This document shows positions 35,319-44,093 of a DNA stretch of 64,000 nt, one piece after another (position 1 is the stretch's first letter; each line of letters starts with the position of its first letter). The notes under the pieces are model-generated. The model did not search any database. It was not told where the DNA came from and saw only the letters and a program-made list of their open reading frames with translations. The position numbers and the translations under genes are program-made. Origin of the DNA: Chryseobacterium gleum (lineage in GTDB: Bacteria; Bacteroidota; Bacteroidia; Flavobacteriales_D; Crocinitomicaceae); NCBI GenBank assembly GCA_945897565.1, contig CAMDFN010000002.1:1-64000 (forward strand), read 5' to 3'.

Positions 35319-38096
35319 ATGGACTACACTTTCAACGCAATCGAAGCCAAATGGCGCCAACTTTGGCAAGAGCGCAAAACATATCAAGTAAGCGAAGACA
35401 GCACCAAGCCAAAATTTTATGTTTTGGATATGTTCCCATACCCGTCAGGAGCAGGTTTACACGTAGGGCATCCGCTCGGATACATTGCTTCTGATATCTT
35501 TGCGCGCTACAAGCGTTTGAAAGGTTTCAATGTCTTGCACCCGATGGGTTATGACTCATTTGGCTTACCTGCTGAACAATACGCTATTCAAACCGGCCAG
35601 CATCCGGCCATTACCACTAAAGAAAATATTGCGCGCTACCGTCAGCAACTTGACCTCATGGGTTTTAGTTTTGACTGGGACCGAGAAGTGCGCACCTCTG
35701 ACCCGTCTTATTACAAATGGACCCAATGGATTTTCAAGCAATTATTTGACGCCTATTATGACCTCACTTCAGACAAAGCTGCACCAATTGCGGTGCTGAT
35801 CGCTACCTTTGAGAAAGAGGGAAATTTACATGTTCAGGCTGTTCACGAGTGCCAACAACATTTTGACGCCACAACTTGGCTAGCGTTTTCACTCGCTCAA
35901 AAAGAAGCTGTATTGCAACAATACCGCATGGCTTACTTAGCGGAAAGTTGGGTCAATTGGTGCCCTGCTTTAGGCACTGTTTTGGCCAACGACGAAATCG
36001 TCAATGGTGTTTCAGAGCGCGGTGGGCATCCGGTAGAGCAAAAACGCATGATGCAGTGGTCTATGCGCATCAAAGCGTACGCGGAGCGCTTGTTAGAAGG
36101 CTTAGAGCGCATCGACTGGACCGACGCACTCAAAGAACAACAACGCAACTGGATAGGCAAGTCTAAGGGCTCTAGCGTACAATTTGCAGTAAAAGACACC
36201 GGTCTTCAAATAGAAGTGTTTACAACGCGCCCTGACACTATTTTTGGCGTCAGTTTCATGGTCTTGGCACCCGAACATCCTTTCGTTGCACAAATTTGTA
36301 CAACAAGTCAAAAAGCGGAGGTAGCGGCTTACCAGCAACAAGCCGCACTCAAGACCGAAAGAGACCGCCAAGCCGATGTCAAAAACATAACGGGCGCCTT
36401 TACCGGAGCCTATGCTTTGCATCCTTTTACAGGCCAAGAAATCCCGATCTGGATCGGCGATTACGTTTTGGCTTCTTACGGCACGGGCGCGGTCATGGCT
36501 GTGCCATGCGGAGACCAACGCGATTACGACTTCGCCAAGCATTTCAATTTGCCTATTCCAAATATTTTTGCTGCTCAAGACATCTCACAAGCTGCTTACA
36601 CCGAAAAAGACGCTGTAATTGCCAATTCAGACTTCCTTAACGGTCTCGATCCCAAAGCGGCAATGGAAAAAGCAATTGCTGCCATAGAAGCAAAAGGTAT
36701 TGGCCAAGGCAAAACCAATTACCGTCTGCGCGATGCCGTTTTTTCGCGCCAGCGTTATTGGGGCGAGCCTTTCCCGGTATATTACCAAGACGGCCTCCCG
36801 CAACTCGTAGACGACGCTTTACTGCCCGTTACGCTGCCAGACGTAGATGCTTATTTACCTACTGAAGACGGAGAACCACCACTTGCCAGAGCTGCCAAAG
36901 AAGCGTGGTCTTGCCAGTTGGGCGAGCGCATGGAATACAACACCATGCCAGGTTGGGCTGGTAGCTCTTGGTATTTTTTGCGCTACATGGATCCGCACAA
37001 TCAAGAGGCTTTCGCAGACCCTCAAAAGCTCGCTTATTGGAACCAAGTCGATTTATACATCGGCGGCTCCGAGCACGCTACTGGTCACTTATTATACGCG
37101 CGCTTCTGGACCAAAGCACTTCACGATTTAGGCTTCATTCATTTTGACGAACCTTTTGCCAAACTGATCAATCAAGGCATGATCCTCGGTAAATCAGCGA
37201 TTGCTTATATGGGCCCCGATCAAAAAATGTATTCTCTGGACATGCTTCCAACAAATATGGAAGGCTTTAGAGAGGTGCGCATCTTAATTGACCTGCTCAA
37301 CGACGACGAAAGCATCCAATTAGATGCGCTCAAAAAATGGCAACCTCAATTTGCCAATCAAGAATTTGTCTGTAATGCCGATGGCAAGGTGTTGGTCAAA
37401 AGAGAAGTAGACAAAATGTCTAAGCGTTGGTACAACGTAGTGACGCCAGACGACCTCTGTGAAAAATATGGTGCCGACACCCTGCGCATGTACGAGATGT
37501 TCTTAGGCCCGCTAGAGCAAAGTAAACCTTGGGATACCAAAGGAATTACGGGTGTACATGGCTTTCTTAAAAAATATTGGCGTTTATTTCACCTCAATGG
37601 TCAGTTCGAAGTTGAAGACAACCCACCCAGTCCAGCAGCACTCAAAACACTGCACAAAACAATCAAAAAACTCACCGACGACCTCGAGCGTTTCTCCTTC
37701 AATACGGGTGTTTCAAGCTTTATGATTTGCGTCAATGAACTCACAGAGCAAAAGTGCAACAATCGCCATATCCTTGAACAACTGACTATGCTCATGGCGC
37801 CCTATGCCCCCCATATTTGTGAAGAAATTTGGGCGCAATTACAACCTGCATCTTCAACTATTTTTACAACGGAGTATCCAATTTTTGACCCAAGTTACCT
37901 CACGGAGTCTACTTTTGACTACCCGGTCTCTTTCAATGGAAAAATGCGCTATAAAGCCACGCTAAATCTCTCACTTTCTATGGAAGAAGTGAAGGTGCAT
38001 ATTTTGGATAAACCCGAAACACAGAAATGGTTGGAAGGCAAAACGCCTAAGAAGGTGATTGTGGTACACGGAAAAATTGTGAATATCGTCCTTTAA
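35319..38096 (+). CDS. leuS: Leucyl-tRNA synthetase
   Basis: A 925-residue class I synthetase that charges tRNA-Leu. The HIGH-type motif is PSGAGLHVGHPLG near residue 45, and the KMSKS motif reads KMSKR near residue 700. A CP1 editing domain with a TTRPDTIFG segment lies near residue 308. The segment of about residues 160-185 (EKEGNLHVQAVHECQQHF) is part of an insertion common in Bacteroidota LeuRS. The anticodon-binding helices end near residue 880. The only good start is ATG 35319. Confidence 0.97.
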   Translation: MDYTFNAIEAKWRQLWQERKTYQVSEDSTKPKFYVLDMFPYPSGAGLHVGHPLGYIASDIFARYKRLKGFNVLHPMGYDSFGLPAEQYAIQTGQHPAITTKENIARYRQQLDLMGFSFDWDREVRTSDPSYYKWTQWIFKQLFDAYYDLTSDKAAPIAVLIATFEKEGNLHVQAVHECQQHFDATTWLAFSLAQKEAVLQQYRMAYLAESWVNWCPALGTVLANDEIVNGVSERGGHPVEQKRMMQWSMRIKAYAERLLEGLERIDWTDALKEQQRNWIGKSKGSSVQFAVKDTGLQIEVFTTRPDTIFGVSFMVLAPEHPFVAQICTTSQKAEVAAYQQQAALKTERDRQADVKNITGAFTGAYALHPFTGQEIPIWIGDYVLASYGTGAVMAVPCGDQRDYDFAKHFNLPIPNIFAAQDISQAAYTEKDAVIANSDFLNGLDPKAAMEKAIAAIEAKGIGQGKTNYRLRDAVFSRQRYWGEPFPVYYQDGLPQLVDDALLPVTLPDVDAYLPTEDGEPPLARAAKEAWSCQLGERMEYNTMPGWAGSSWYFLRYMDPHNQEAFADPQKLAYWNQVDLYIGGSEHATGHLLYARFWTKALHDLGFIHFDEPFAKLINQGMILGKSAIAYMGPDQKMYSLDMLPTNMEGFREVRILIDLLNDDESIQLDALKKWQPQFANQEFVCNADGKVLVKREVDKMSKRWYNVVTPDDLCEKYGADTLRMYEMFLGPLEQSKPWDTKGITGVHGFLKKYWRLFHLNGQFEVEDNPPSPAALKTLHKTIKKLTDDLERFSFNTGVSSFMICVNELTEQKCNNRHILEQLTMLMAPYAPHICEEIWAQLQPASSTIFTTEYPIFDPSYLTESTFDYPVSFNGKMRYKATLNLSLSMEEVKVHILDKPETQKWLEGKTPKKVIVVHGKIVNIVL

Positions 38097-38106
38097 GCCA
38101 AAATGC

Positions 38107-38976
38107 TTAAGCAAACAAAGCAATAAGGCTTGCCGAGTTCTTGACTTCGGTAATGAGGTCTTTGAGCGCAGTAGAGTGTGTGTGAATTTGCGCACCACCG
38201 GCGATATAACGCACGTTTGGCGCATCGTTGTGAAGCTGTTTGAAATACCCGACAATAAAATGCTGATCAACGGCGGTAAGCCAGCTGCTCAATACAACCG
38301 TAGGCTTCAAGCGCTCAATGCAGTCTACCAAGGAGTCGTATGGTAAGCTTTGGCCTAAATAATAGGTGTAATAACCTTTTGACCTCAATAAATATTGATA
38401 AAAAAGCAAGCCTATCTCATGCCAGTCGTGCTCGGGCAAAAAGAGCAGTACACTTTCCTTTGATTTAGGGGGAATAGGAAGTCTGTCAATTTCAGTGATG
38501 ACTTTCTGACGGATCAAATTAGAGATAAAGTGCTCTTGCGCAGCAGAAATACTATTGACCAACCACATGACGCCAATGCGGTCTAGGAAGGGGATGAGAT
38601 TTTCAGAAAAAGTAGCCTCCAAGCCTTTGTTCTTGATGAGGTCGTTGAGTGTGTTGCGAAAGAGTTGTTCGTCGAGTTCGAGTAAAGCTAAAATGAGTTT
38701 TTCCTCTGCGTTATCTATAGAAGAATTGAGTCGAATTTCGGAGACCATGTGGTGTATGGCGGTGGTGCCCATGGTGGCGATTTTCGAAATTTTCAGTCCT
38801 TTTTTGTTCAATAAACTTACATTGAGTAAAAAAGATAAGTCCGCATCGGTGTAGGTCCGGATTTTGGTATCGGTACGCTCTGGAATGAGCATGCCGTAGC
38901 GCTTTTCCCATATGCGAATGGTGTGCGCTTTGATGCCCGTTAGGATTTCGATATCTTTGATTTTATACTCTGCCAT
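38107..38976 (-). CDS. MerR-type regulator with B12-binding domain (CarH/LitR-like)
   Basis: A 289-residue transcription factor. Residues 3-70 form a MerR winged helix (KIKDIEILTGIKAHTIRIWEKRYG). Residues about 85-170 are the four-helix cap, with the exact W-x9-EH motif of light-sensing members (Trp138, Glu148, His149). Residues 175-289 form the cobalamin fold with the D-x-H-x-x-G signature (Asp184, His186, Gly189). In CarH-type proteins adenosylcobalamin makes the dimer/tetramer bind DNA in the dark and light releases it. An alternative start at 38994 adds six residues. It sits divergently from engB; no carotenoid genes are in the window. Confidence 0.9.
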   Translation of the reverse strand: MAEYKIKDIEILTGIKAHTIRIWEKRYGMLIPERTDTKIRTYTDADLSFLLNVSLLNKKGLKISKIATMGTTAIHHMVSEIRLNSSIDNAEEKLILALLELDEQLFRNTLNDLIKNKGLEATFSENLIPFLDRIGVMWLVNSISAAQEHFISNLIRQKVITEIDRLPIPPKSKESVLLFLPEHDWHEIGLLFYQYLLRSKGYYTYYLGQSLPYDSLVDCIERLKPTVVLSSWLTAVDQHFIVGYFKQLHNDAPNVRYIAGGAQIHTHSTALKDLITEVKNSASLIALFA

Positions 38977-39049
38977 CTTGTGTGTAGAATTCATAAACAA
39001 CCTTGAAGATAGATTGTTCAGAATTTCACAAAAAAATAAAAGTTTAAAG

Positions 39050-39057
39050 TAACTTTA
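39050..39057 (+). promoter_or_regulatory. Candidate -7 box of engB, four bases from the start codon
   Basis: TAACTTTA differs from TAnnTTTG at the last base only and ends four bases before the engB ATG. No clear -33 box at the correct distance. Confidence 0.35.
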
Positions 39058-39061
39058 CAAG

Positions 39062-39652
39062 ATGCAAATCAAAAGCGCAGAATTTACCATTTCCAATACT
39101 GAAGTAAGCAAGTGTCCGCTAGACGGCAAACCTGAGTTCGCTTTTATTGGCAGATCAAACGTAGGTAAATCATCGTTAATCAATATGCTAACGTCCAAAA
39201 AGGGCCTAGCCAAAACTTCCGGAACGCCCGGAAAAACCCAGCTGATCAATCATTTTTTGATCAACGAACATTGGTATCTTGTCGATTTACCTGGTTATGG
39301 TTACGCAAAAGTAAGCCGCACCCAACGCAGCTCGTTTGAACGCTTTATTGCTGATTTCCTAACCAAGCGCGAAACCCTCTTCAATATTTTTGTTTTGCTA
39401 GATGCGCGTTTAGAGCCCCAAAAAATTGACATCGAGTTCATGAATTGGTGTGGTCAAAAAGGCTTGCCATTTTCAATGGTCTTTACTAAAATCGACAAAT
39501 TATCTAGCACAGCGCTGCAAAAGAACCTGGCCAAATACAAAAAAGAAATGCTCAAGCATTGGGCCGAATTACCACCTGTTTTCACCACATCTGCTGAATC
39601 CGGATTCGGAAAAGAGCCACTGCTCAACTACATCGAGCAGATTTTGGCCTAA
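39062..39652 (+). CDS. engB: Ribosome biogenesis GTPase EngB (YsxC/YihA)
   Basis: A 196-residue TrmE-Era-EngA family GTPase needed for 50S assembly. G1 is GRSNVGKSS (near residue 30), the switch region holds SGTPGKTQ, G3 is DLPGYGYAK and G4 is TKIDK. The N-terminal sequence is as expected for Bacteroidota EngB, fixing the start. It stands upstream of yebC with 65 bases between. Confidence 0.95.
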   Translation: MQIKSAEFTISNTEVSKCPLDGKPEFAFIGRSNVGKSSLINMLTSKKGLAKTSGTPGKTQLINHFLINEHWYLVDLPGYGYAKVSRTQRSSFERFIADFLTKRETLFNIFVLLDARLEPQKIDIEFMNWCGQKGLPFSMVFTKIDKLSSTALQKNLAKYKKEMLKHWAELPPVFTTSAESGFGKEPLLNYIEQILA

Positions 39653-39668
39653 CGGGCTAAAACAGCAC

Positions 39669-39699
39669 TTGAATTTTCCTTGCGAATTCCTTACTTTTG
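39669..39699 (+). promoter_or_regulatory. Promoter of yebC
   Basis: TTG at 39669-39671, a 20-base spacer and TACTTTTG at 39692-39699, an exact -33/-7 match. The ATG at 39718 is 18 bases further on. Confidence 0.7.
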
Positions 39700-39717
39700 C
39701 TCAAAAGTATACGCATC

Positions 39718-40428
39718 ATGGGAAGAGCATTTGAATACCGCAGAGCAGCCAAAGAAAAACGCTGGGACAAAATGTCCAAAATGTTTCCAAAACTAGGCAA
39801 GGCCATCACCATGGCTGCCAAAGAAGGCGGCATGGACCCCTCAACCAACGCTAAGTTGCGCACCGCCATTCAAAATGCGAAATCTGAAAACATGCCCAAA
39901 GACAATATCGAGTCTGCTATCAAGCGCGCAGCTCAAAAAGATATTGCCTCTTTTACCGAAGTCAATTACGAAGGCAAAGGCCCTCATGGCGTTTTGGTTT
40001 ATGTTGAGTGCGCTACCGACAACCCAACCCGAACAGTAGCCAATGTCAAGTCTTACTTTAACAAAGCGGGCGGTGGCGTAGTGCCAAATGGCTCCATGGA
40101 ATTCATGTTTGCGCGCAAAAGTATTTTTGAAATCACCAAAACACCTCAAATAGATCCTGAAATGCTCGAGTTAGAGCTCATCGATGCCGGTTGTGAGCAA
40201 ATTGAGGTAGAGGAAGATCAAATTGTTGTTTACGGCGACTACACTGCTTTTGGAACACTCGCCAAAGCACTCGAAGACATGCAAATTGAGGTTCAAAAAT
40301 CGAGCCTTATGCGCATTCCAACGAGCCCCGTTGATTTCTCAGAAGAACAACTCATCGACATCGAAAAAATGCTCGATAAAATTGAAGACGACGACGACAT
40401 CCAACAGGTCTTTACCAATATTGCATAA
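39718..40428 (+). CDS. YebC/PmpR family protein
   Basis: A 236-residue protein of the YebC (TACO1-like) family. It begins with [19 protein letters not shown], the family's usual Lys/Arg-rich start, has a domain 1 with [18 protein letters not shown], and an acidic surface in domains 2 and 3. Long annotated as a transcriptional regulator, the family is now linked to translation of proline-rich or stalled sequences; either role is possible here. ATG 39718 is preferred over an in-frame ATG at 39697, which lies inside the promoter. Confidence 0.92.
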   Translation: MGRAFEYRRAAKEKRWDKMSKMFPKLGKAITMAAKEGGMDPSTNAKLRTAIQNAKSENMPKDNIESAIKRAAQKDIASFTEVNYEGKGPHGVLVYVECATDNPTRTVANVKSYFNKAGGGVVPNGSMEFMFARKSIFEITKTPQIDPEMLELELIDAGCEQIEVEEDQIVVYGDYTAFGTLAKALEDMQIEVQKSSLMRIPTSPVDFSEEQLIDIEKMLDKIEDDDDIQQVFTNIA

Positions 40429-40477
40429 AACACACACTAAAAACGCAATTTTTGCGTTATAACGCCTTTAATTCTCC

Positions 40478-43102
40478 ATGCGTACAAGTCTACATTTTTT
40501 CCTGACACTGCTTTTGCTCTTCTTGTCATGGGCTTGTTCGACAGAAAACAATACGCCGCTCAATCGCTTTTATCATCAAACCACCGCCAAATACAATGGC
40601 CATTTCAACGCCAAAGAATTACTGCGCGTATCCCTAAAAACTTACCAAGACGCCAGAAAAGAAGATTTTTACGCTTTGTTGCCTGTTTTTCCTGTGCCCT
40701 CAGAAAAAGAAGTCAAAGGGATGTTGCCTGCCATAGACACCGCAGTGGTTAAATGTGCCAAAGTAATCCTCAATCACAGTATGCCTACCGCCGAAAACAT
40801 GTTCTACAAAACCGTAGAATACAATAAATGGATCGACGAAAACTGGCTCACCGTTGGCGAGGCTTATTTTTACCGCAGAGACTACCAAAAAGCCTTAGAT
40901 AATTTTCAGTTTGTCAAGCGTTTTTTTGACAAAGACCAGAGTGCTTATGTCGCCAGCCTTTGGATTGCCCGCATTTACATAGAGCAGCGCAAATACGCCG
41001 ATGCCAAACTGATTTTAGATGCGCTCAATGAACGCGCCGAAATCCAAAACGACAAACAACTCACAGACTACATTCCATTCTTGCGCAAAAAGAATCCGCA
41101 AGCCGGCCCCCAGATGTCTAAGAATTTACAATTTGAAATACATCGCGCCCATGCAGACCTCGCTTTGCGTCGCCGAGAATACGATGTAGCTATCGAAGGC
41201 CTAGAACTCGCTATTGCCAAATGCTCAAACGCCAAAGAAAAAGCACGCCTAAATTACATTTTGGCGCAAGTGCATCAACAACAAAACAACTTGCCAGAAG
41301 CAGCAGTGCATTTCGGTAAAGCTTATAAGGCCGCCGCCGCCGCAGACATCGCATTTAATGCGCGCCTCAACCGTGCAATTGTGAGTGGAGACGACCGCCT
41401 CATGGCCGATCTACAAAAAATGCTGCGCGATGCCAAAAACGCTACGTTCAAAGACCAAATTTACTACGCCATGGCCCTGATGGAAATCAACAAAGGCAAC
41501 AAGTCGCTGGCCAAATCTCACCTTACCTCCGCAGCTTTTTACTCCAACAACAACAAGCGTCAGCGCGCACAAGCATACGAAAAACTCGGCGATCTTTCTT
41601 TTCAAGAGAAAAACTTTGTTTACGCTCAAAAATATTACGATTCAAGTTCGCGTTTCATTACCGAAGACTACCCTAACGGCGAACAAATCAAAAGCAAAGC
41701 CACCAAACTAGCCGATTTAGTCAAGGCCATAGAAACCGCCCAATTCGAAGACTCCGTTCAAAAAATTGCCGCACTCTCTGAAAAAGACCGCGAAGATTTC
41801 CTTAAAGAAACACTCAAGCAAATCAAGCGAGATGAACAACGCCGAAAAGAACTCGAGGCGGCCAAGCTGCTCGCTTTGCAACAAAGCCAACCCACAAACA
41901 CCAACGCCAACGCCAACAAATTCATTTTCAATAATACCAAACTCCGCGAGGAAGGGTATAATGAGTTTCGCAAGAATTGGGGCATGCGAGAAAACACCGA
42001 CGACTGGCGCCGCAGTGAGCGCATTGTCCTAAATGCCAACCTTGCCGTACAAGGCCAAGACAGCACACAAGCCCAAGCTACCTCAGACCCAAAAGATTCA
42101 CTTTCCGTAGAGAGCCTACTCAAAGATATTCCACTGACTGCAGAGGCACTTAAGGCCTCACAAGAACGACTTTTAGAGGCGCTCTATACCTCTGGTGTGC
42201 TCTATAAAGAAATTCTCAATGAAACAGAGTTAGCAGCTGCTCAGTTCTTGGACATCCTCGACAAAAATATAGACCACCCAACCGATCTCTCTGCGGCCTT
42301 CCAACTCTTTAAAATTTATGAGCAATCTGCAGATGCCGACAAATACCGCCAATACATCCTCAAGAAGTATCCGAGTTCCGATGCTGCCAAGTATTTCAAA
42401 GACCCCGATTTTTATGTGAAGCAAAAGCTAAGTGCACAAAAAGACCAACAAGCGTATCTTGAGTTGCTTAAAAAATACGACCAAGCATATTTTTCGCAAG
42501 TGCAAGCAGCAACTCAAACAGTCATAGACAACGATCCGGCCAATGCCTACAGAGCAGAGTACTTATTGCTCAATGCCTTGGCTATTGGGCAGCAAACCGC
42601 AGACAAGCAAGTCTTGGTGCCGCTCTTACAGCGCATTATCGATGAAAAACCGAAGTCTGACCAGGCAGCACGTGCCAAAGAAATGTTAGAGATTCTCAAG
42701 AAAGGTTATTCTAAATTTGAGCTCAATGCGCCGTCCAAAGAAAAATCGATCTTTACGTTTACACCAAACGTGACGCAGTTTGTAATTGTGCTCCTCGACG
42801 AAGACGAAGATGCAGACGATTTGCGCACCACAGTCTCCAATTTTTCTACCAAGGCTTTCAAAACTTCTAAAGTAAAGGTGAGTGTCAAGACGACCCTCGA
42901 CGAAAAGAATTTTATCCTGATTTCCGATTTTCCTACAACCAAAATTGCCTGGGATTACCTGAATGCCTACAAGGCCGGAGCAGAGTATCTAGATGACTAT
43001 CAAAACAATAAAATTTTCATTATCAATCAAGAAAATTTGAAAAAGTTGATAGAAACGTCGAAATTTGGTGATTATAAAGGATTTTTCATCGATAATTACT
43101 AA
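40478..43102 (+). CDS. TPR lipoprotein, PorW/SprE-like type IX secretion component
   Basis: An 874-residue outer-membrane-type lipoprotein with lipobox SWAC (Cys20). The mature N-terminus, STENNTPLNRFYHQTTAKYN, has the pattern of SprE/PorW proteins, in which a short Cys-Ser-Thr tail leads to an N-R-x-Y/W-H segment and a tyrosine-asparagine pair. Tetratricopeptide-like helical repeats run from about residue 90 to 430 and again from 600 to 750. A charged Lys/Glu helix (about 440-470) lies between them. The C-terminus (about 770-874) is a globular beta-containing domain. SprE/PorW is needed for type IX secretion and gliding in the family. It is six bases upstream of bactofilin. Confidence 0.82.
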   Translation: MRTSLHFFLTLLLLFLSWACSTENNTPLNRFYHQTTAKYNGHFNAKELLRVSLKTYQDARKEDFYALLPVFPVPSEKEVKGMLPAIDTAVVKCAKVILNHSMPTAENMFYKTVEYNKWIDENWLTVGEAYFYRRDYQKALDNFQFVKRFFDKDQSAYVASLWIARIYIEQRKYADAKLILDALNERAEIQNDKQLTDYIPFLRKKNPQAGPQMSKNLQFEIHRAHADLALRRREYDVAIEGLELAIAKCSNAKEKARLNYILAQVHQQQNNLPEAAVHFGKAYKAAAAADIAFNARLNRAIVSGDDRLMADLQKMLRDAKNATFKDQIYYAMALMEINKGNKSLAKSHLTSAAFYSNNNKRQRAQAYEKLGDLSFQEKNFVYAQKYYDSSSRFITEDYPNGEQIKSKATKLADLVKAIETAQFEDSVQKIAALSEKDREDFLKETLKQIKRDEQRRKELEAAKLLALQQSQPTNTNANANKFIFNNTKLREEGYNEFRKNWGMRENTDDWRRSERIVLNANLAVQGQDSTQAQATSDPKDSLSVESLLKDIPLTAEALKASQERLLEALYTSGVLYKEILNETELAAAQFLDILDKNIDHPTDLSAAFQLFKIYEQSADADKYRQYILKKYPSSDAAKYFKDPDFYVKQKLSAQKDQQAYLELLKKYDQAYFSQVQAATQTVIDNDPANAYRAEYLLLNALAIGQQTADKQVLVPLLQRIIDEKPKSDQAARAKEMLEILKKGYSKFELNAPSKEKSIFTFTPNVTQFVIVLLDEDEDADDLRTTVSNFSTKAFKTSKVKVSVKTTLDEKNFILISDFPTTKIAWDYLNAYKAGAEYLDDYQNNKIFIINQENLKKLIETSKFGDYKGFFIDNY

Positions 43103-43107
43103 GCTTT

Positions 43108-43515
43108 ATGCTAAGAAAAGACATTTTCGGAGGTTCGCAAGCACCCGACACCACCGACCGCACTAACCGCATCATTGCCGGCACAGAAATCAATGGCGAC
43201 CTCACCTCAGATACCAATATCCTTCTCGAAGGCGAAGTCAACGGCAACGTTTCTTGTGCGGGCCGCGTTGTTATTGGCACCTCAGGAAAAATCAATGGCA
43301 ACCTCGTTTGTCTGAACGCCGAAATAGACGGCGCTATGGATGGTAAATTAATGGTAGAAAACCTCTTGGTATTGCGCGCAACTGCGCGCATCAAAGGCGA
43401 TATCCAGACCATGAAACTCCACATAGAAGAAGGCGCTTTCTTTGAAGGTGCTTGCGTCATGCGCGCTGGTGTCAGTACGCACAAACTAGATGTGGAGGCT
43501 TCCTTCAATGACTGA
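43108..43515 (+). CDS. Bactofilin (polymer-forming cytoskeletal protein)
   Basis: A 135-residue protein of the DUF583 family. A short disordered N-terminus leads to the repetitive right-handed beta-helix core (about residues 25-125) with repeated Gly-Asp/Asn and Ile/Val positions (for example NILLEGEVNGNV, IGTSGKINGNLV and ARIKGDI). Bactofilins self-assemble into nucleotide-free filaments that organise cell shape or wall synthesis. It overlaps the next gene by eight bases. Confidence 0.92.
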   Translation: MLRKDIFGGSQAPDTTDRTNRIIAGTEINGDLTSDTNILLEGEVNGNVSCAGRVVIGTSGKINGNLVCLNAEIDGAMDGKLMVENLLVLRATARIKGDIQTMKLHIEEGAFFEGACVMRAGVSTHKLDVEASFND

Positions 43516-43726
43516 TAAACGCAGTTCCGCCAACCCATATCTCAAGTTCACCACAGCTGCCTTTCAAATGGCCGCGGTTATCGGAGGTTTTACATGGTTG
43601 GGTATTTGGCTCGATCAAAAATTCACTACCAGTAGTCTATTTACAATCATTTTAGCGTTACTCGGAGTTGGTATTGGCTTGTATCTCATCATTAAAGAAG
43701 TGAATGCGCTCAATCGTGAAAACTAA
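43508..43726 (+). CDS. AtpZ/AtpI-like F0F1-associated membrane protein
   Basis: A 72-residue protein with two membrane helices (about residues 17-37 and 44-62) in the AtpZ pattern: FTTAAFQMAAVIGGFTWLG then a short D-x-K-F loop. Members help assemble or stabilise the ATP synthase rotor ring, possibly by Mg or Ca handling. The start at 43508 overlaps the bactofilin end (ATGACTGA); an upstream in-frame ATG at 43490 lies in bactofilin. It overlaps the next gene as well. Confidence 0.85.
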   Translation: MTDKRSSANPYLKFTTAAFQMAAVIGGFTWLGIWLDQKFTTSSLFTIILALLGVGIGLYLIIKEVNALNREN

Positions 43727-44093
43727 TCTAAAAAAGCAAATTACACCTCGGTCGTATTTGGCCACTTTATTGGCTGTCCATGTGGTCTTTCTGATCCTTG
43801 CTTTGGTGGGTATTTTTGAATTACCTCTCGAGCAATTATGGAGCATTCAATTCATCTCATTATTATTGGTTTTGATTTCAGCCGGTATTCTTTTTATCAA
43901 GAATAACGGAGATGCGGTCGCTCAAACTTTCCGGTTTTTGATCATCAGCGTGACCCAATTATTAGGCTATTTATCGGTGAGTTTGGCACTCATTTATACG
44001 GATCAAAGCGTAGAGTTGGTCCTTTACCTATTAGGGCTTTCGTTGAGCGTACTTATTTTGCAAACGAGTTATTTAGTGCGGCGCTTAAAATGA
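43704..44093 (+). CDS. Small membrane protein of the type found upstream of atpB
   Basis: A 129-residue protein with four hydrophobic helices (about residues 22-42, 49-66, 77-97 and 102-123) and a basic N-terminus. I recognise no named domain. In related genomes the order bactofilin, AtpZ, small membrane protein, atpB is common, so it may aid ATP synthase assembly, like AtpI. An in-frame GTG at 43716 is an alternative start. It ends with a nine-base convergent overlap with the M28 peptidase gene; atpB does not follow. Confidence 0.7.
   Translation: MRSIVKTNLKKQITPRSYLATLLAVHVVFLILALVGIFELPLEQLWSIQFISLLLVLISAGILFIKNNGDAVAQTFRFLIISVTQLLGYLSVSLALIYTDQSVELVLYLLGLSLSVLILQTSYLVRRLK

Noticed and set aside
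40442-40458. Seven-pair hairpin AACGCAA/TTGCGTT before the PorW/SprE-like gene
   Set aside because: No U run follows in the direction of yebC; on the other strand there is a T run but no gene to end. Left unassigned.
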